This document shows, one piece after another, positions 22,715 through 34,971 of a stretch of DNA of 64,000 bases. The stretch comes from Sipunculus nudus (lineage: Eukaryota > Annelida > Sipuncula > Golfingiida > Sipunculidae). The stretch covers positions 23,565,033 through 23,629,032 of the forward strand of contig CM049309.1 of the NCBI GenBank assembly GCA_026874595.1, in the 5' to 3' direction. The notes under the pieces were generated by a model that worked only from the letters and a program-made list of their open reading frames with translations, did not search any database and was not told the DNA's origin. The translations under genes were made by a program, and so were the position numbers. Each line of letters opens with the position of its first letter. Position 1 is the first letter of the stretch.

Positions 22715-23440
22715 CCATTTTAGTATTGTTACCGCCATATGCTTTATATTAGTGTTATGTCAAAGTGAGTTACACCAAATGCTCCATATTAGTGTTTATG
22801 CCATCTTGAGTAAAACCAGATGATTTATATTTAGCGTTTATACCATCGTTAGATCCGCCATATTGTCATATTAACGTTTGTAGAGTGTGGTGAGTAAATC
22901 TAGATTATTTACATTAATGTTTAATGAATACCGCCATGTTGTTATTCATGAATGCAATCATGAATACCCTCGTATTTTTACTGTTAGCGTTTATTCCATG
23001 GAGACATCACCGTCTTAGGAAATTAGCATTTATACCATCGTGAGTACCACCGCTCTGTCATATTAACTTTTTTAACGTCTTGAGAACTACCAGATGGTTT
23101 AATATTAGTGTTCCTTCCATCTTGAGAAACACTAGATGATTTGTATTAGTGTTTATATCATCATGAATACCGCCGTATTCTTACATTAGCGTTCATACCA
23201 ACGTGATTCTTCTAGCCTATCACCCGCCTGATGGTTATATTAGTGTTAATGCCATATATAGTGAGTAGCCCCATATTGTCATATACGTGTTTCTAGCGTA
23301 ATGGGTATATAGGACTACAACCATTTTACTATATATTAGCGTTAATAAGATCGCGGGTACCGACAGATTGTTATATTGGTATACATAGCATCACGAGATC
23401 CATAAAGTTATCGTCATGTTCCTGTTAAAGTACCGCTCCT
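22715..23440. repeat. Degenerate 42-50-bp tandem repeat
   Basis: The words TATTAGYGTTTATRCCATC and TGAGTAnnACCAGATG recur about every 42-50 bp with much divergence (for example near 22745, 22790, 22832, 23020, 23105, 23150, 23200). An old minisatellite. Confidence 0.7.
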
Positions 23441-23461
23441 GTATTAGTGACTGCTGCCTGA

Positions 23462-23690
23462 CTGATTAGTTTTTTGGTTGGTTATTGAGTTGATGCCGCA
23501 TTATTAAGTTTCTTTGTTAGTTTCTTGGTAAGTTATTGAGTTGGTATCATCGTAGGCATTGTTACTGTTTCTTTGTTAGCCTATTGGTTAGTTATTGAGT
23601 TGAAGCCATCGGAGACATGGTTACTGTTTGTCTGTTTGTCTATTGGTTAGTTATTGAGTTTGGAGACTTCGTAGAGATTTAACTGTTTCT
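23462..23690. repeat. ~60-bp tandem repeat, about four units
   Basis: Successive units share GGTTAGTTATTGAGTTG and GTTACTGTTTCTTTGTTAG. It follows the older 42-50-bp array directly. Confidence 0.75.
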
Positions 23691-23717
23691 ATTTGTTCAT
23701 CTGAGAGCCGTCTGTCT

Positions 23718-23915
23718 GCAGAAGCCGATCCAGAGGAGGATCCAAGGGGTCCGCACCCCCCCCCCCCCCTCCCTTTGCCACACCGCAAACTGTTTTAAAG
23801 GGTTTCAGACTAATTATTTGCTTTTTTAGGTTTTACCGGTAGTCCTCTTCGGCTTGGCACCTGTTTTGTCTTAATCCAGGATCTTTCCCTGGTCTGCGGC
23901 AGGGAATTATCAATT
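23718..23915. mobile_element. Possible GGATCC-ended MITE fragment
   Basis: Begins CAGAAGCCGATCCAGAGG followed by ggatccaaggggtcc and a poly-C run, resembling the left end of the element at 40401-40593 (CAGAAGCGGATC, poly-G, ggtccaggggg). The right end near tccctggtctgcggcag is only a loose match. Boundaries uncertain. Confidence 0.35.
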
Positions 23916-24940
23916 TGAATTACTATTACAATATTTTATTTGTAATTCTTATCAAGGCAGTGCGCAGTAATAGAAGAGAAATAGTATAAAAGACCGTCAT
24001 AATATGTTTTAGCACCAGTATGATACCACATACCGACATGGTTTTCTATTGTTAGCTTGATACTTCCTTACACAAACATGCCTTATAGCTGATTTGGACA
24101 TTGTGGAAAGAGTTCCTTACAAATTGGATTTAGTTAATATGTCACCAGTTAGATTTAGTATCACTAACGACAGATTAGTTTGACATTTTGTTGTTTTCAA
24201 TGGGGACTCTAGGACATGTCTGACATCGTGTATAAATATATCAGTCACCAAGGTGACCGCTCATAATAATTGGAAGTTTTTTTTTAATACGGTTCAACCG
24301 ATAAATAAAGAATTTTTGACGAGTTTTCTTTTGTAAAAAGCTTTGTTGTTCACTGCTTAACTTAGTTGACAGGTTATATGTTCAATAAAATTTCTTTGTA
24401 TGTATACATTATTCCCTATCAAAACATTGCTCCATTTGATGTCATGGTGTAAGAGTGTTAATATTATATGCTCTGTCTGTGCCCCGACCGGGACATTGCA
24501 CAGCACCCCCACTCCTTCTCCGTTTTTAGGCACGTTTTTATAGCCGCTAGCTTACATTGTGAAACCTACATTATAACGATCACCCGTTCCAATCACATTC
24601 ATGTTGTTAATATCTCGTTCTTCCAAGAGAGGTCCTAGATATTAGGAAATAAAATAGCAAATCAAACAATAGGTATATTGAAAAGCTATTACACTCATCA
24701 CTGAGGTATGATAAGAACCTTTCTTGACAGGATTTACCAAGGGTACGTAGAATAAGTAAGAAATAGCATAAATTCTTAACAGGAATTAACTGGAGTACGT
24801 AGAGTGAGCAAGAAATAACATAAATTCTTAAGAGAAAGGTACGGATTGTGTCGCCACCTGTTGGTCTGTCTTCTCTTGTCTGGAAGTTAAATTAATTTAT
24901 TTTCAAAACAGTACGGTAGCTCAACAAATATGACATACTT
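23916..24940. other. Unassigned stretch with a partial repeat
   Basis: Near 24690-24840 the phrase taagAAATARCATAAATTCTTAA occurs twice about 58 bp apart; similar wording appears near 27510-27590 and 58840-58940, so a low-identity dispersed repeat is possible. No gene recognised. Confidence 0.35.
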
Positions 24941-25572
24941 ATTGGTCTGTCCCACTTAGTCTACAGGCGACCAGGCTGTCGCCTCATGGTCGCCGAAAAA
25001 CAGGCGACAGGACCTCCGCTACGACAAGAGTCTATGACAAGCTACAACAGATTGACGACTGACTGACGACAGCTACGAGAAGCTGCCGACAACCGGCGAC
25101 ACAATCGCCGCGACAAAGTACAATCACCTACGACAACCTACGAACACATCTACAACGACTTACGACTACACTGGCGGTCGACAACCTACGACACCAGAAT
25201 TAATGCTACGTCTACCCGCGACAAGTTTCGACGAGTCTCTACCCTGTGCTATGTGAGGGGCCGGAGACAAGGATGGGTACACCGGCCCGTGACATGACCT
25301 ACGACAACCCACGTCACCTGGCTACAGCCTACGACAGGACCCACGACAACCCACGTCACCTAGCGACAGTCTACGACAGCACCTACGTCAGTGGAAGACT
25401 TTTGAGAATTTATGAATTTTGAACATGTTGAAAATCCAGGTAAGAGGCCACGCGTTTTGGGGAGACTTCGGGCGACTACAGGCGACCATACAGGCAACCT
25501 CAGGGCGACCATTAGGCGACAGCATGGTCGCCTGTAGTCGCCTGTAGAGTCGCCCAAGTGGGACAGCCCAAT
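24941..25572. mobile_element. Palindromic element of CTACGACA / GGCGAC words
   Basis: Ends read ATTGGTCTGTCCCACTT (24941) and the inverse of ATTGGGCTGTCCCACTT (ending 25572). Just inside are repeated ACAGGCGACC words in opposite orientation at the two ends. The middle (about 25010-25400) is packed with CTACGACA/CGACAACC iterations. Strongly different from the AT-rich flanks. The two minus-strand frames at the right end are by-products. A non-autonomous DNA transposon is the likely identity; the superfamily is unknown. Confidence 0.75.
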
Positions 25573-26052
25573 TACTCACAAGACAAGAATCATACTTCCC
25601 CTCACGTTTGTTTATAAAAATATTGACATAATAGAGCGTAACATAACACACCTACCTTTGAACCATTGGTTGGCAATCCAGTATAAAGCTGATATAACTA
25701 GCAACACACAGTGATCAGTTTATGTGTTTCGTACATGGTACTTCACTCTCGCTATCTTCCTTGAGACTTTTTTCATCTCTTTTATATGTTCTCCTGATAT
25801 CCTTTTAATCTCTTCTTCGTTCTCTAAGAGGCTTTAATCTAATTTACATACTACGATGCCTATCTGTAGTCATTTAAATATCTTCCATTCGCTTTTTGTT
25901 ACTTACCTTATCAGGTGACTTTTTAATATCTTGAAGTCTATCAGGTTACTTAAATAATAAGATAATATCTGTTGTCCTTCTATGTGTGTGTGTAGGTGTT
26001 TTCTTTTTCTTACGTTGTCTTTCCTTATTATTCGTAGTCTTTATCATTATCT
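25573..26052. other. Unassigned T-rich stretch
   Basis: Rich in CTT and TTC words on the plus strand; no gene, RNA or repeat recognised. Confidence 0.35.
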
Positions 26053-27050
26053 TGCCATGTGGAATTATAATTTCTGTATGGCTTTCCATGTGGATTTATA
26101 ATTTCTTAATTACTTTTCATGTGGATTTATAATTTCTGTATGGCTTTCCATGTGGATATATAATTTCTGTATGAATTTCCATATGACGTTGTAGTTTCTG
26201 TATGACTTTCCATGTGGATTTATAATTTCTCTATGACTTTTCATGTGGATTTATAATTTCTGTATGACTTTTCATGTGGATCTATAATTTCTGTATGACT
26301 TTCTATGTGGATTAACAATTTCTGTATTACTTTCCATGTGGATTTTTGAGTTTCTGTATGACTTTCTATGTGGATTTATAATTTCTGTATGACTTTCTTT
26401 GTGGAAATATAATTTCTGTATGACTTTCGATGTGGAGTCATAATTTCTGTACAACTTTCTATGTCTATTAATAATTCCTGTATTGCTTTCCATGTGGATT
26501 TTGAGTTTCTGTATGACTTTCCATGTTGATTTATAATTTCTGTTTGACTTTCCATGTGGATTTATAATTCCTGTATGACTTTCCATGTGGATATATAATT
26601 TCTGTATGATTTTCCATGTGGATATATAATTTCTGTATTACTTTCGATGTGGAGTTATAATTTCTGTATGATTTTCCATGTGGATTTGTAATTTCTGTAT
26701 AACTTTCGATGTGGATTTATAATTCCTGTATGACTTACCATGTGGATTTATAATTCCTGTATGATTTTCCATGTGGATATATAATTTCTGTATGACTTTC
26801 GATGTGGAGTAATAATATCTGTATGACTTTCCATGTGGATTTGTAATTTCTGTATAACTTTTCATGCGGATTTAAAGTTTATGTATGACTTACCCTGTGC
26901 AGTTACAATTTCTGTATTACTTTCCATGTGAATTTCTAGTTTCTGTATGACTTTCCATGTGGATTTATAATTTCTGTATGATTTTCCATGTGGATTTATA
27001 ATTCCTGATGACTTTCCTGTGGATTTATAATTTAAGTATCACTTTCCATG
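26053..27050. repeat. 31-bp minisatellite
   Basis: About 32 units of a 31-bp repeat containing CTTTCCATGTGGATTTATAA then TTTCTGTATGA. Because 31 is not a multiple of three, long minus-strand frames (26272-26586 and 26638-26865) cycle through the same peptide words in three phases; they are not genes. Confidence 0.95.
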
Positions 27051-27675
27051 CACTACCAGAAAGATTAACTGCATTCTGCCCGCCGGTCCGTGGTGAACCA
27101 CGTAACTGGGCTTGATATAGAATCCGCTTTAATCGGGACAATGAAGAACGTAAATGGGAATATTTCGATATCCGACGTCTGCTAATTAACGATAATCCTT
27201 TGTTTTATATTAAAAAACCTGATAAGTTGGTCCTATCGCACAAAGGCTTTTCGTGTTTTTTTTTTTAATTTATTTATTTTATCTATGTGTTTATGTGTGA
27301 CGTGCCCAAACACATTTAATGACATCTTGCGGCGAGTTTCGAAGTTTGCAGTCAGTAACCTTTAAACTTTCTCATACATGCAACAAACACCCCTAGGTAA
27401 CGTTGTATTTCTGTTTGTGAACATTGGTGGATGTTTCGTGGTAACGAACAGCACCTAGGTAAGTTAACTTATACATCGAATGATCCGCCACAAAGGCATT
27501 AAAAGAACATTTCTTAACAGGAATTGCCAACAGTTCATTAATATGTACGAAGAGCAGGCCAGAAATCACATAAATTGCACATGAAAGGTAGGTGAATAGC
27601 TAGCTTTAACCTCAAATCCCCTTCTCTCACACTCGATGTTTTATACTAAATAATTTTCAGACACATTGGACATCG
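27051..27675. other. Unassigned stretch
   Basis: No gene recognised. 27480-27600 shows loose similarity to 24690-24850 and 58840-58940 (cattaatatgtac, gccagaaatca, aaaggtaggtgaat), a possible dispersed repeat. Confidence 0.35.

Positions 27676-27739
<64 letters not shown>
27676..27739. repeat. TA microsatellite
   Basis: TA run with a single C interruption near its start. Confidence 0.96.
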
Positions 27740-27741
<2 letters not shown>

Positions 27742-28544
27742 TGTGTGCCTGTTATAGTTACAGAAGGATTTAACTGACTATTTTTAATCCCATGCAATGA
27801 ACTAAAATAAATATGTATTTGACATATTTGTACCAAAACAGGGTCAGTAAGGGAATAGTTGTGTTTCGTCCTGAGTTAAAAATTAATTCTGAGGTCAGAG
27901 AGTTGACTCAGCTCTAAGTGTAGCCATGTGGCGGCGCATGTAGCAAACCTTTTATCGGCGTCATCTGGTATAGCTCGTGTATGTGAACTCGTCCCACCTC
28001 TCCCTGTGATGTGGCGAGCTGGTCCCGACGTACCGGCCTGACCCCCAGAGAAAACAACCAGCATCAAACTTGTATCTGTGAGGGAAGTCGTTGATGCTCG
28101 TCCTGGAAGCCCTCACAGGTAATCCGGCAGGTGTAATCTACTCAAGGTTATCCTCACAATACGGACCCCCTTCCGGTGGCAGCTTATAAACCATTAAGAC
28201 ATGAGGTCTCCAGTTTAACGACATGTGTGGTCCAGATTTGATCTATATTGTTTATTTGGGTATGTGAGTGCATAAAAATAACTCATTGTTTTTATACCTG
28301 CACCCTTACATTTTAAAATTGACTTATTTTAATTTTTATAATATAACAAGACGGGTTCGTCTTGGCTTTAGAGTGTACTCATCATGATGAACAAAAGAAT
28401 TCGTATTTCTTGTAAAATTTGATGAATGGACGATTGTATACATATTTGTATCTATGGGATCAATAGTACCCCTAAATCAATTTAGATAATGTGTGTCCTT
28501 TCCAAAGTCAATCGAATGAGTCCGTCTTGTTCAAAACATTACCC
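27740..28544. other. Unassigned stretch
   Basis: 27890-28130 is less AT-rich, with a 63-codon minus frame of no known family. Nothing further recognised. Confidence 0.35.
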
Positions 28545-28845
28545 AAACAACCTTGAACGATATCGCATGAAAATTTTAGGGTATCTCGGAAATGGGCCAC
28601 TGAAGATAGATCAGATTTTGGTGTAGATCCGGCACATGATCCTGATTCAGGTACGTTATCAAGGAATAAAAACAAATATACAGTCACATACGCACGAATG
28701 AACCGGTAATATGGGCCGAATAAGTGGGTGCAAACATGGTATTGGGAGCATCGCACAATAGCCCCCCCCCCCCCCAAAAAAAAAAAAAAAACACACACAC
28801 ACACACCTTACGGAGGCTTGCATTGCATAGAATGCAGATTTCTAG
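28545..28845 (+). mobile_element. Helitron-like non-autonomous element, 3' end intact
   Basis: A short stem-loop (GCATT at 28820-28824 with AATGC at 28831-28835) is followed seven bases later by CTAG and then T, the arrangement expected at a Helitron 3' terminus. The upstream body aligns with 42790-43057 (atgaaaattttagggtat, cggaaatggg, gatccggcac, gcacgaatgaacc, cggaggcttgcatt). A poly-C/poly-A/CA run near 28763-28805 was inserted or expanded inside. The 5' end is not defined. The minus frame at 28508-28804 is incidental. Confidence 0.6.
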
Positions 28846-28879
28846 TAGAATATTTGTATCGGTGATAAATGGACATTGA

Positions 28880-29100
28880 TACAGGCAACACCATATAATA
28901 AAATAATCAGTATTTACAGGTCCTTTTTCGATTAAAAAGGAAAGCCTTGTTATATTTGTAATAAATTGACATTGCTACAAGCAATACCATATAATAATAT
29001 AATCAATATTGATACATTGCTACAAGCAATACCATATAATAATATCATCAGTATTCACAGGCCCTGTTTCAATTATAAAGGGAAGCCTTGTCATTTGTAA
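28880..29100. repeat. Local tandem duplication
   Basis: Phrases ACATTGCTACAAGCAATACC, ATATAATAATAT and CAGTATTYACAGG...AAAGGRAAGCCTTGT recur, giving two and a half units of unequal length. Confidence 0.75.
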
Positions 29101-30240
29101 CCTGTGATATACATAAATACCATATTTTTGACTTGATTATAGACCTATACACAGAGGTCTGATTGATGAAACAAATATTTGATCTGTTTCATCACAAATA
29201 TACTAGAATATATTCTAGTCTTTTTCGGTACCATATGTCTTTTCTCAGTAATATTGAAGGACTCTCGACTCGTGCTACAATAAACAGTATCGTTGCCTCA
29301 GGATAGGATAGGGAGTAATAAATGGTCGGCGTACTCACAGTGACTCGTTCATTATTAGAAAAAGTTACATCTGGACCGTTTTCGGTGGTATAAAGGTAGA
29401 ACACAAAGCCGGTTTGCCGTGAATTCGAAACCCAGTCGAGGCGAGAATAACATAATCGGCAGTGTTCTCTATTTTGTTAATTTTGAAAGGGACCGAAGTT
29501 TTGTGTGTGTGCTTCTGTTAAAAAGACTGGTCTGAAAATCCGTCCCTCCAGCCTTTAGGAAGATCTAGCAGGTACTGAACGAAAATGAGTACATACAGCA
29601 GCGACACCTGTTGTCCAATAGAAAGTTTAAGATCTTTGTGGAAAACACCACAGTGTCATCAGTGTTCTTTCAGAAAAAAAGGTCCACCAGGGATAAATGT
29701 AATTGGCCTTAAATTTAAAACACAAATATAATGAAAGAAACGCCAAATGTCACCTTCTCCTAGCTATCAGAATTAGGTCAGGAATATGTCCGTTATAAGT
29801 CATATGGGCGATTGCATATATGTCAACATGAACGATAATGTTGTTTTCTAAGATATAAACGTTATTTGACTCATAATTGCAATAAATTCACATGACAATT
29901 TTCTAGATTGGGACTGTAAGCAAAAAAAGACGTCCAGCGGTAGGTTATGTATTGATCTCCCAGCATTCCCGTTCTACGTCTCAAATTATATGATAAAGTG
30001 TAAAATATGACATAAGAGAAAGTCCATTGTAAGGACGACAGTTCAGAGTATACTGTAGTTGTGTGGGGCGTTACTATCATTGTATGCATGAATAAATATT
30101 TATTTAACAACATGCCTCTTAAAAGGTACACATGTTTCGTTTCTGTATAATTAATTCATGACGAAACATGAAGAAACATCTATGAACAACATCTAAAACA
30201 TCATTCTCTTTTACATATATCATATAACCAATAGCGCCAC
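29101..30240. other. Unassigned stretch
   Basis: Minus frames at 29192-29404 and 29871-30131 have no recognised family. No repeat was seen. Confidence 0.3.
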
Positions 30241-33200
30241 ATGTGTAATTCTCAGAATAGGGGTCAATTTCGAGTTCCCAAACAGAGGGAAAAAAGTTGT
30301 TGCAAAATTCATTTTTTCTTCTTTCCTTTTCAAGCGGGATATATGAAAGGTCAAAAACTCCCATCAGCAGCGCACTTTTATCCATACTTGCTTTTTTACC
30401 ACAATAGAAGAATAGCAGCCTTTAGTCAGCAAGTCAACTCCGTTACAGCAGTTTATTTTTTTTAAATCACAAAATAATGCGGTAAAAAAAGAAGAATGAA
30501 TGTGTCACGTATGTAGATTTTACAAAAGTATGGTACAAAATCATCATAAACACTAGAGTTTGATATGAAAATTATTCCTGACATTTTTATTAATGCTACA
30601 AATTTAGGTGATAGTGCACACAAATGTTTGACCCATAAAGTGCATTGAAGAGAACTTGCTAAAAGAGACAGGTATACGCTCAATATTAATGATCTCCTAC
30701 AAATTGTCCATCATTTGACAATACTTTTTAACGTTATCTTCTGCAAAGTCTGGAGGAAAACTGTCGAATATAGTTTTTGGCTAAAATGTTGCGCTGACTG
30801 GAATGTAACGGAGTTGATAACGCACTAAATTATAAAGATATTCTTACCTAAACTTTTAACACATTTGAACAAAAAGTAAACAGATAACTATCAAGTTGTA
30901 TCATGGTAAAATATATCGACACAAGTTTTCCTGACCGGTAAACAAAAGTTTATTTAAAACACATAAAGTCAATTAATGTAAATTACTGCTAAATTGAACA
31001 ACTCAGCTCGGGATTGTTGCGAGAAAGAACTTGCTAAATGCCTACCTACTTGGTATTTAACCATTTCAATATGAATTCAATAAAAACATATTTCGCCTTT
31101 AATGACAATAAAATACTTGAGAAAGTAAAGAAATGCCAACATAATCTAAATCCAGGAAAATATTGTTACAACTAAGAGCTGTAACGGAGTTGATCCATTT
31201 TCAACAAAAATGATAGTCTTGTTGCCTTATAAAATTAAGAGCTGTGCTATATATGCAACTGGCATTAAAGGCTAGTGTCATCTAAACTAATAAAATATTA
31301 CCATTAATTTCACAAATATTTAAAACAATAACGCAAATATTAAAGTAAACTGATACCAATTTTTGGATTTAACAGTGAATCCTAAGTAAAAAGGGCCTGC
31401 TCGACCACTTAAAAGGTGTACATTGTAATATGTTCCAAAACTTTCTCCTAATTTAATGCAAAAGACTTCATGTTTTATTAAGAAGTCATAATTTCCTTGG
31501 ATGGCCAATGCAATGCTAAAACGTGATTGAGCTGAACACTTTCAGCGGCCTTGTAATCAACCTGAATTCGTGTTACAATAAAAGCTGTCAGGTGTAGAAC
31601 AGAGAACGGAATACACAACACACAGTGTTCATATTTGGAATGTTCTCCTTTCGTGTATGGGCTAAGGGGATATTCTTTCTTATATAAATGCCTTACACTT
31701 CATTAGATGAATCCAACAGAAAATAATAATGTCTATATACCCTCATTCGTTCTTTTCCAGTCTTAGCCATGGTGATTAGCCTGTAAACCCAATGATTTTA
31801 AGTAATAAGCTCATAAACAAACTAGAGGTGCCGACCGGACCGCTTGGACCGATAACACAAAATACCGGACCGCTTATTCCTGGACCGGACCGGTTGGACC
31901 GCCGAACTTAATGTTAAAAGGTTTAAGTTAAACAGATGAGTTTCAGGATTTAGTTTCACCAACAATCGTGTTATGAACAAGGGGTAATAAACCATCTCAG
32001 AAAGACTCATTGGCTACATAAAATATATTTAAAGCAATGACAGCTGCAATAGTACAATTATAAACGTGCAAATGTATTATTTTATTTTTTTTCCATCGTG
32101 AGTAACAGTTAAAGTTCATTTTTTGTTATTAACTTGTGATTGAAGTGACATGTTCAGTATTAGATCATTGTCCCTGCTGTGTTGCACAATGCTGATACTT
32201 TTGCTCAGTATAATAAGACCAATTTCTATACGATGAATACATTAAATATATTCTTTATATTAAATTATTAACAAAGGATTTATAAGTTTTCTGTATCAGA
32301 TCGCACATAAACCATTACATAACTTATCAGCTGATGTCAATCTGCATCCCTGCCCAGCATAATCTTTAAATCAGCTCGTCCAACCCTGCACATTAGATTA
32401 ATAAGTTTTCAATATCAAATCGCACTTAAACCGCTACAAAACTAATCAGCTTATGTCAGCCCGCATCTATCCCCGCCAAGCAAATTCTTTAAATCAGCTC
32501 GCTCCACCCTGCACATTTGGCTTATCTTCTAATCACTATGCCCCACACAGTAACACAAAATATTTACCACTGAAAAATTATTAACAAAGACTGTAATTTT
32601 AAATTTGTCATTAAAAATCAAACCCAGATCCTGCGATTAAAGTATAGATTATTATATTACATTTATAGCACGTTTTGTTGTGTATGATATTCGGTTTTGT
32701 TAAATATTTGAACAAATATATGTAATAAAAAATATGTAGAACAAACGTTGAATAAAAGGAATTACAATATATTTTAATTTTGATGATATTTTAACAAATG
32801 GACCGAACCCCTTGGACCGGTCCACCTTATGGACCGGAACGCTTACAGCTGGACCTGACAAGAACAGGGCGCTAACTTGGTGCATCGAACGGTCCGGTCC
32901 GGTCCGCACTTCTAAAACAAACTTATAAAATATGTCTAATATATAAGTTTTAATGTTTCTATTGCTGTCAAATTTCAAGACTAAAGCATTTTTTTAATAA
33001 CCAAAATTAGTTATTTGTTTTCAAAGAGCAACAGTATTTTCCAGACCAAGATAAACGCATTAAAAGGGATTATACTATATATCAAGTGGTCAGTGAAGCT
33101 GCTTCTTATCTTCAGTGTGCTTATTTATAAATCCTCTCACCAGAGAATAATTTATTACTGGTTGGACTTTCCATAGAAAAAATGTTTGGTGATTCGTCAA

Positions 33201-33978
33201 CTCCGTTACAATAGAATCGCAACGGAGTAGATGGTAACGGAGCTGATTATTTTTTAAATTTTACCTAATCAGCGGACATAATAGACATGAAATCCTTCAA
33301 ACAAATATTTCAATTCTGATAGATTTACGATGCCTCTCTCTGTTCATGGATGTTTATAGGTTTCAACAATTACTTTTATCACAAATGGCGTAACAGAGTT
33401 GATGGGTGAATTAAGCTACTTTACTTTTTATACACTTTTTCACTGATAAAAATCAAAACTCTGGATTGAAGCCATGATTCTTCACTTTGAATGTCCTACA
33501 CTGTAAGGAATGATATGATTGGCCACTCGATTTGTTCCACTGGATGGCTGTAGATGGCATATTGGTGCAGTTGTAACGGAGTTGACGAAAATTTAGGAAA
33601 TGGCTTCGTTAGTCCAGCGAGTGAAAAATACTGAAGAGCAGCTCATAGAAATTTTGTAGGAAGCACATTAGATCTTGTTTATAGTAAACAAACACAAAAA
33701 TACCCCAATTATTAGTGATGGATACTAAATTTATTTATATTTTCATTGGAACCTATTATTTCGGACATATATTTTTTTATTAAGGCTTCATTATGGATCT
33801 TAAAAATTGGCCCTAAAATTGTATCTGGACTTACTCTTGCAATATAACCCTCACATGGGGAATCGAAATAAATCGTCAAACTCATTCTGATATAATTATA
33901 ACCATGATTGTGTGTTAATAATGCCCTATGAAGCAGTCGGACCCTATTTTGACCCCTATTTGAAGAATTGCACACATA
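30241..33978. repeat. Region with eight copies of a TGTAACGGAGTTGAY motif, inverted ends
   Basis: The motif lies at 30433-30447 (reverse complement), 30804-30818, 31180-31194, 33196-33210 (reverse complement), 33219-33232 (variant), 33233-33247, 33389-33403 and 33572-33586. Three copies are near the left edge and five near the right, with a hAT insertion (31823-32914) in between. The extremities are loose inverted copies: ATGTGTAATTCT..AATAGGGGTCAA at 30241 and, on the other strand from 33978, ATGTGTGCAATTCT..AATAGGGGTCAA. This would fit a transposon with subterminal binding sites. Small frames within (30119-30385 -, 31320-31508 -, 33712-33975 -) show no known domain. Confidence 0.5.
31823..32914. 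mobile_element. hAT-type non-autonomous transposon with perfect 8-bp target duplication
   Basis: Both ends are preceded or followed by AAACAAAC (31815-31822 and 32915-32922). Terminal inverted repeats read TAGAGGTGCCGACCGGACCG on the left and TAGAAGTGCGGACCGGACCG from the right. GGACCG/CGGTCC words are reiterated for ~90 bp inside each end, as transposase-binding subterminal repeats are in hAT elements. The 900-bp core is AT-rich without a transposase; the minus frames at 31822-32010 and 32700-32978 just cover the ends. Confidence 0.93.
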
Positions 33979-33994
33979 ATCATCCAGTATTTAT

Positions 33995-34614
33995 AGTCCG
34001 TTCCAGCACCCCTGTCCACCTGTTTTTTCGTGATTATTTTTTTGATAATCAAAGAGCGTCCAAACATTTTGTTCTTAGGGCAGAAAGAGGAAAAAGCGTA
34101 ATTAACTATTATGGAAATAATAGCGTCCCTTATGTCATTTTCCTGTAAACAATTTAAAAGCATTTTATGAGTAACAAGTCTATTCTGTAACGACATCGTG
34201 CCACTAATCTGTGAAATGGGCATATCAGGGATTAGTGATGACGTCATAATAGACGTGACGTACTAAAGAGGCGCCCATATTCATGGGACCAATAATCAAG
34301 AGCTCCCGACCCCTGTTTACAGCAAGACTTGTATTCTCCGCGTGCACGCGCTTCACTGTAACGTCACATTACTTTATATCCATATCCAAGGAGGATAAAC
34401 AATGGCCACTTATTAGGGACGCCATGAACCACGGATATATATGAGATATGTCAACAAGGCGTAAAGTGAATAATATTTATATTTTGAGTAGGTAAGGTTA
34501 CCAAAAATTACGCTTTTGCCTCTTCATGCCATTGGTGCAAATATTATTTGCAAGTTTGTCTTATGTAGAGATAATCGCCAAAAAAACAGGTGGACAGGGG
34601 TGCTGGAACGGACT
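33995..34614. mobile_element. 620-bp inverted-repeat transposon
   Basis: Ends are AGTCCGTTCCAGCACCCCTG... and its exact inverse, with about 34 bp perfect (through CCACCTGTTTTTT), after which weaker matching continues (gaagaggcaaaagcgtaatt against gaaagaggaaaaagcgtaatt; GCGTCCCT at both sides). TTA lies next to both ends with a one-base offset, so a 3-bp target duplication is possible. Frames at 33912-34148 and 33915-34247 are mutual shadows over the left repeat. Confidence 0.85.
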
Positions 34615-34971
34615 TTAGTTAACTGGTACAAGAGTGAACTTATCTCGAAGTGGTATCTAATTTTATTTTATTAACCGGCTTGTTCGGTATTGCTAACGTA
34701 TTTGCCTAAGGGCTTCAGGCCGACACGGCTGTCCGAAGGCCAATACGGTAGGCAATACCGATCAGAAGCTACGCTCCCGAGGCAGCGGAAATCTTGCGCT
34801 TCTAAAGAAGCAACCGATTTATAGGTAGTAGCCCTATAGGTAAAGCGCTGTGTAAAGAGCGTAAACAGAAGCAGATTCAAAATATTTTTATTAAACGGCC
34901 AACCATGTTACCTACACAACCAGCCGTTTGCAGTCACTCTGTTTTCAAAAAGAATTTAAGTAAAACACACA
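34615..34971. other. Unassigned stretch
   Basis: 34675-34870 is less AT-rich with a 69-codon minus frame of unknown family. Nothing else. Confidence 0.3.

Noticed and set aside
26272-26865. Long minus-strand frames with a repeating Lys/Asn/His-rich peptide
   Set aside because: They are translations of the 31-bp minisatellite; the unit length cycles the frame and the peptide has no independent support.
30119-30385. Host exon encoding a DPYSENYTCG-type peptide, with a similar DPYLKNCTHN reading near 33960
   Set aside because: The similarity follows from the loose inverted DNA repeat at the two edges and cannot be told from a non-coding transposon end.
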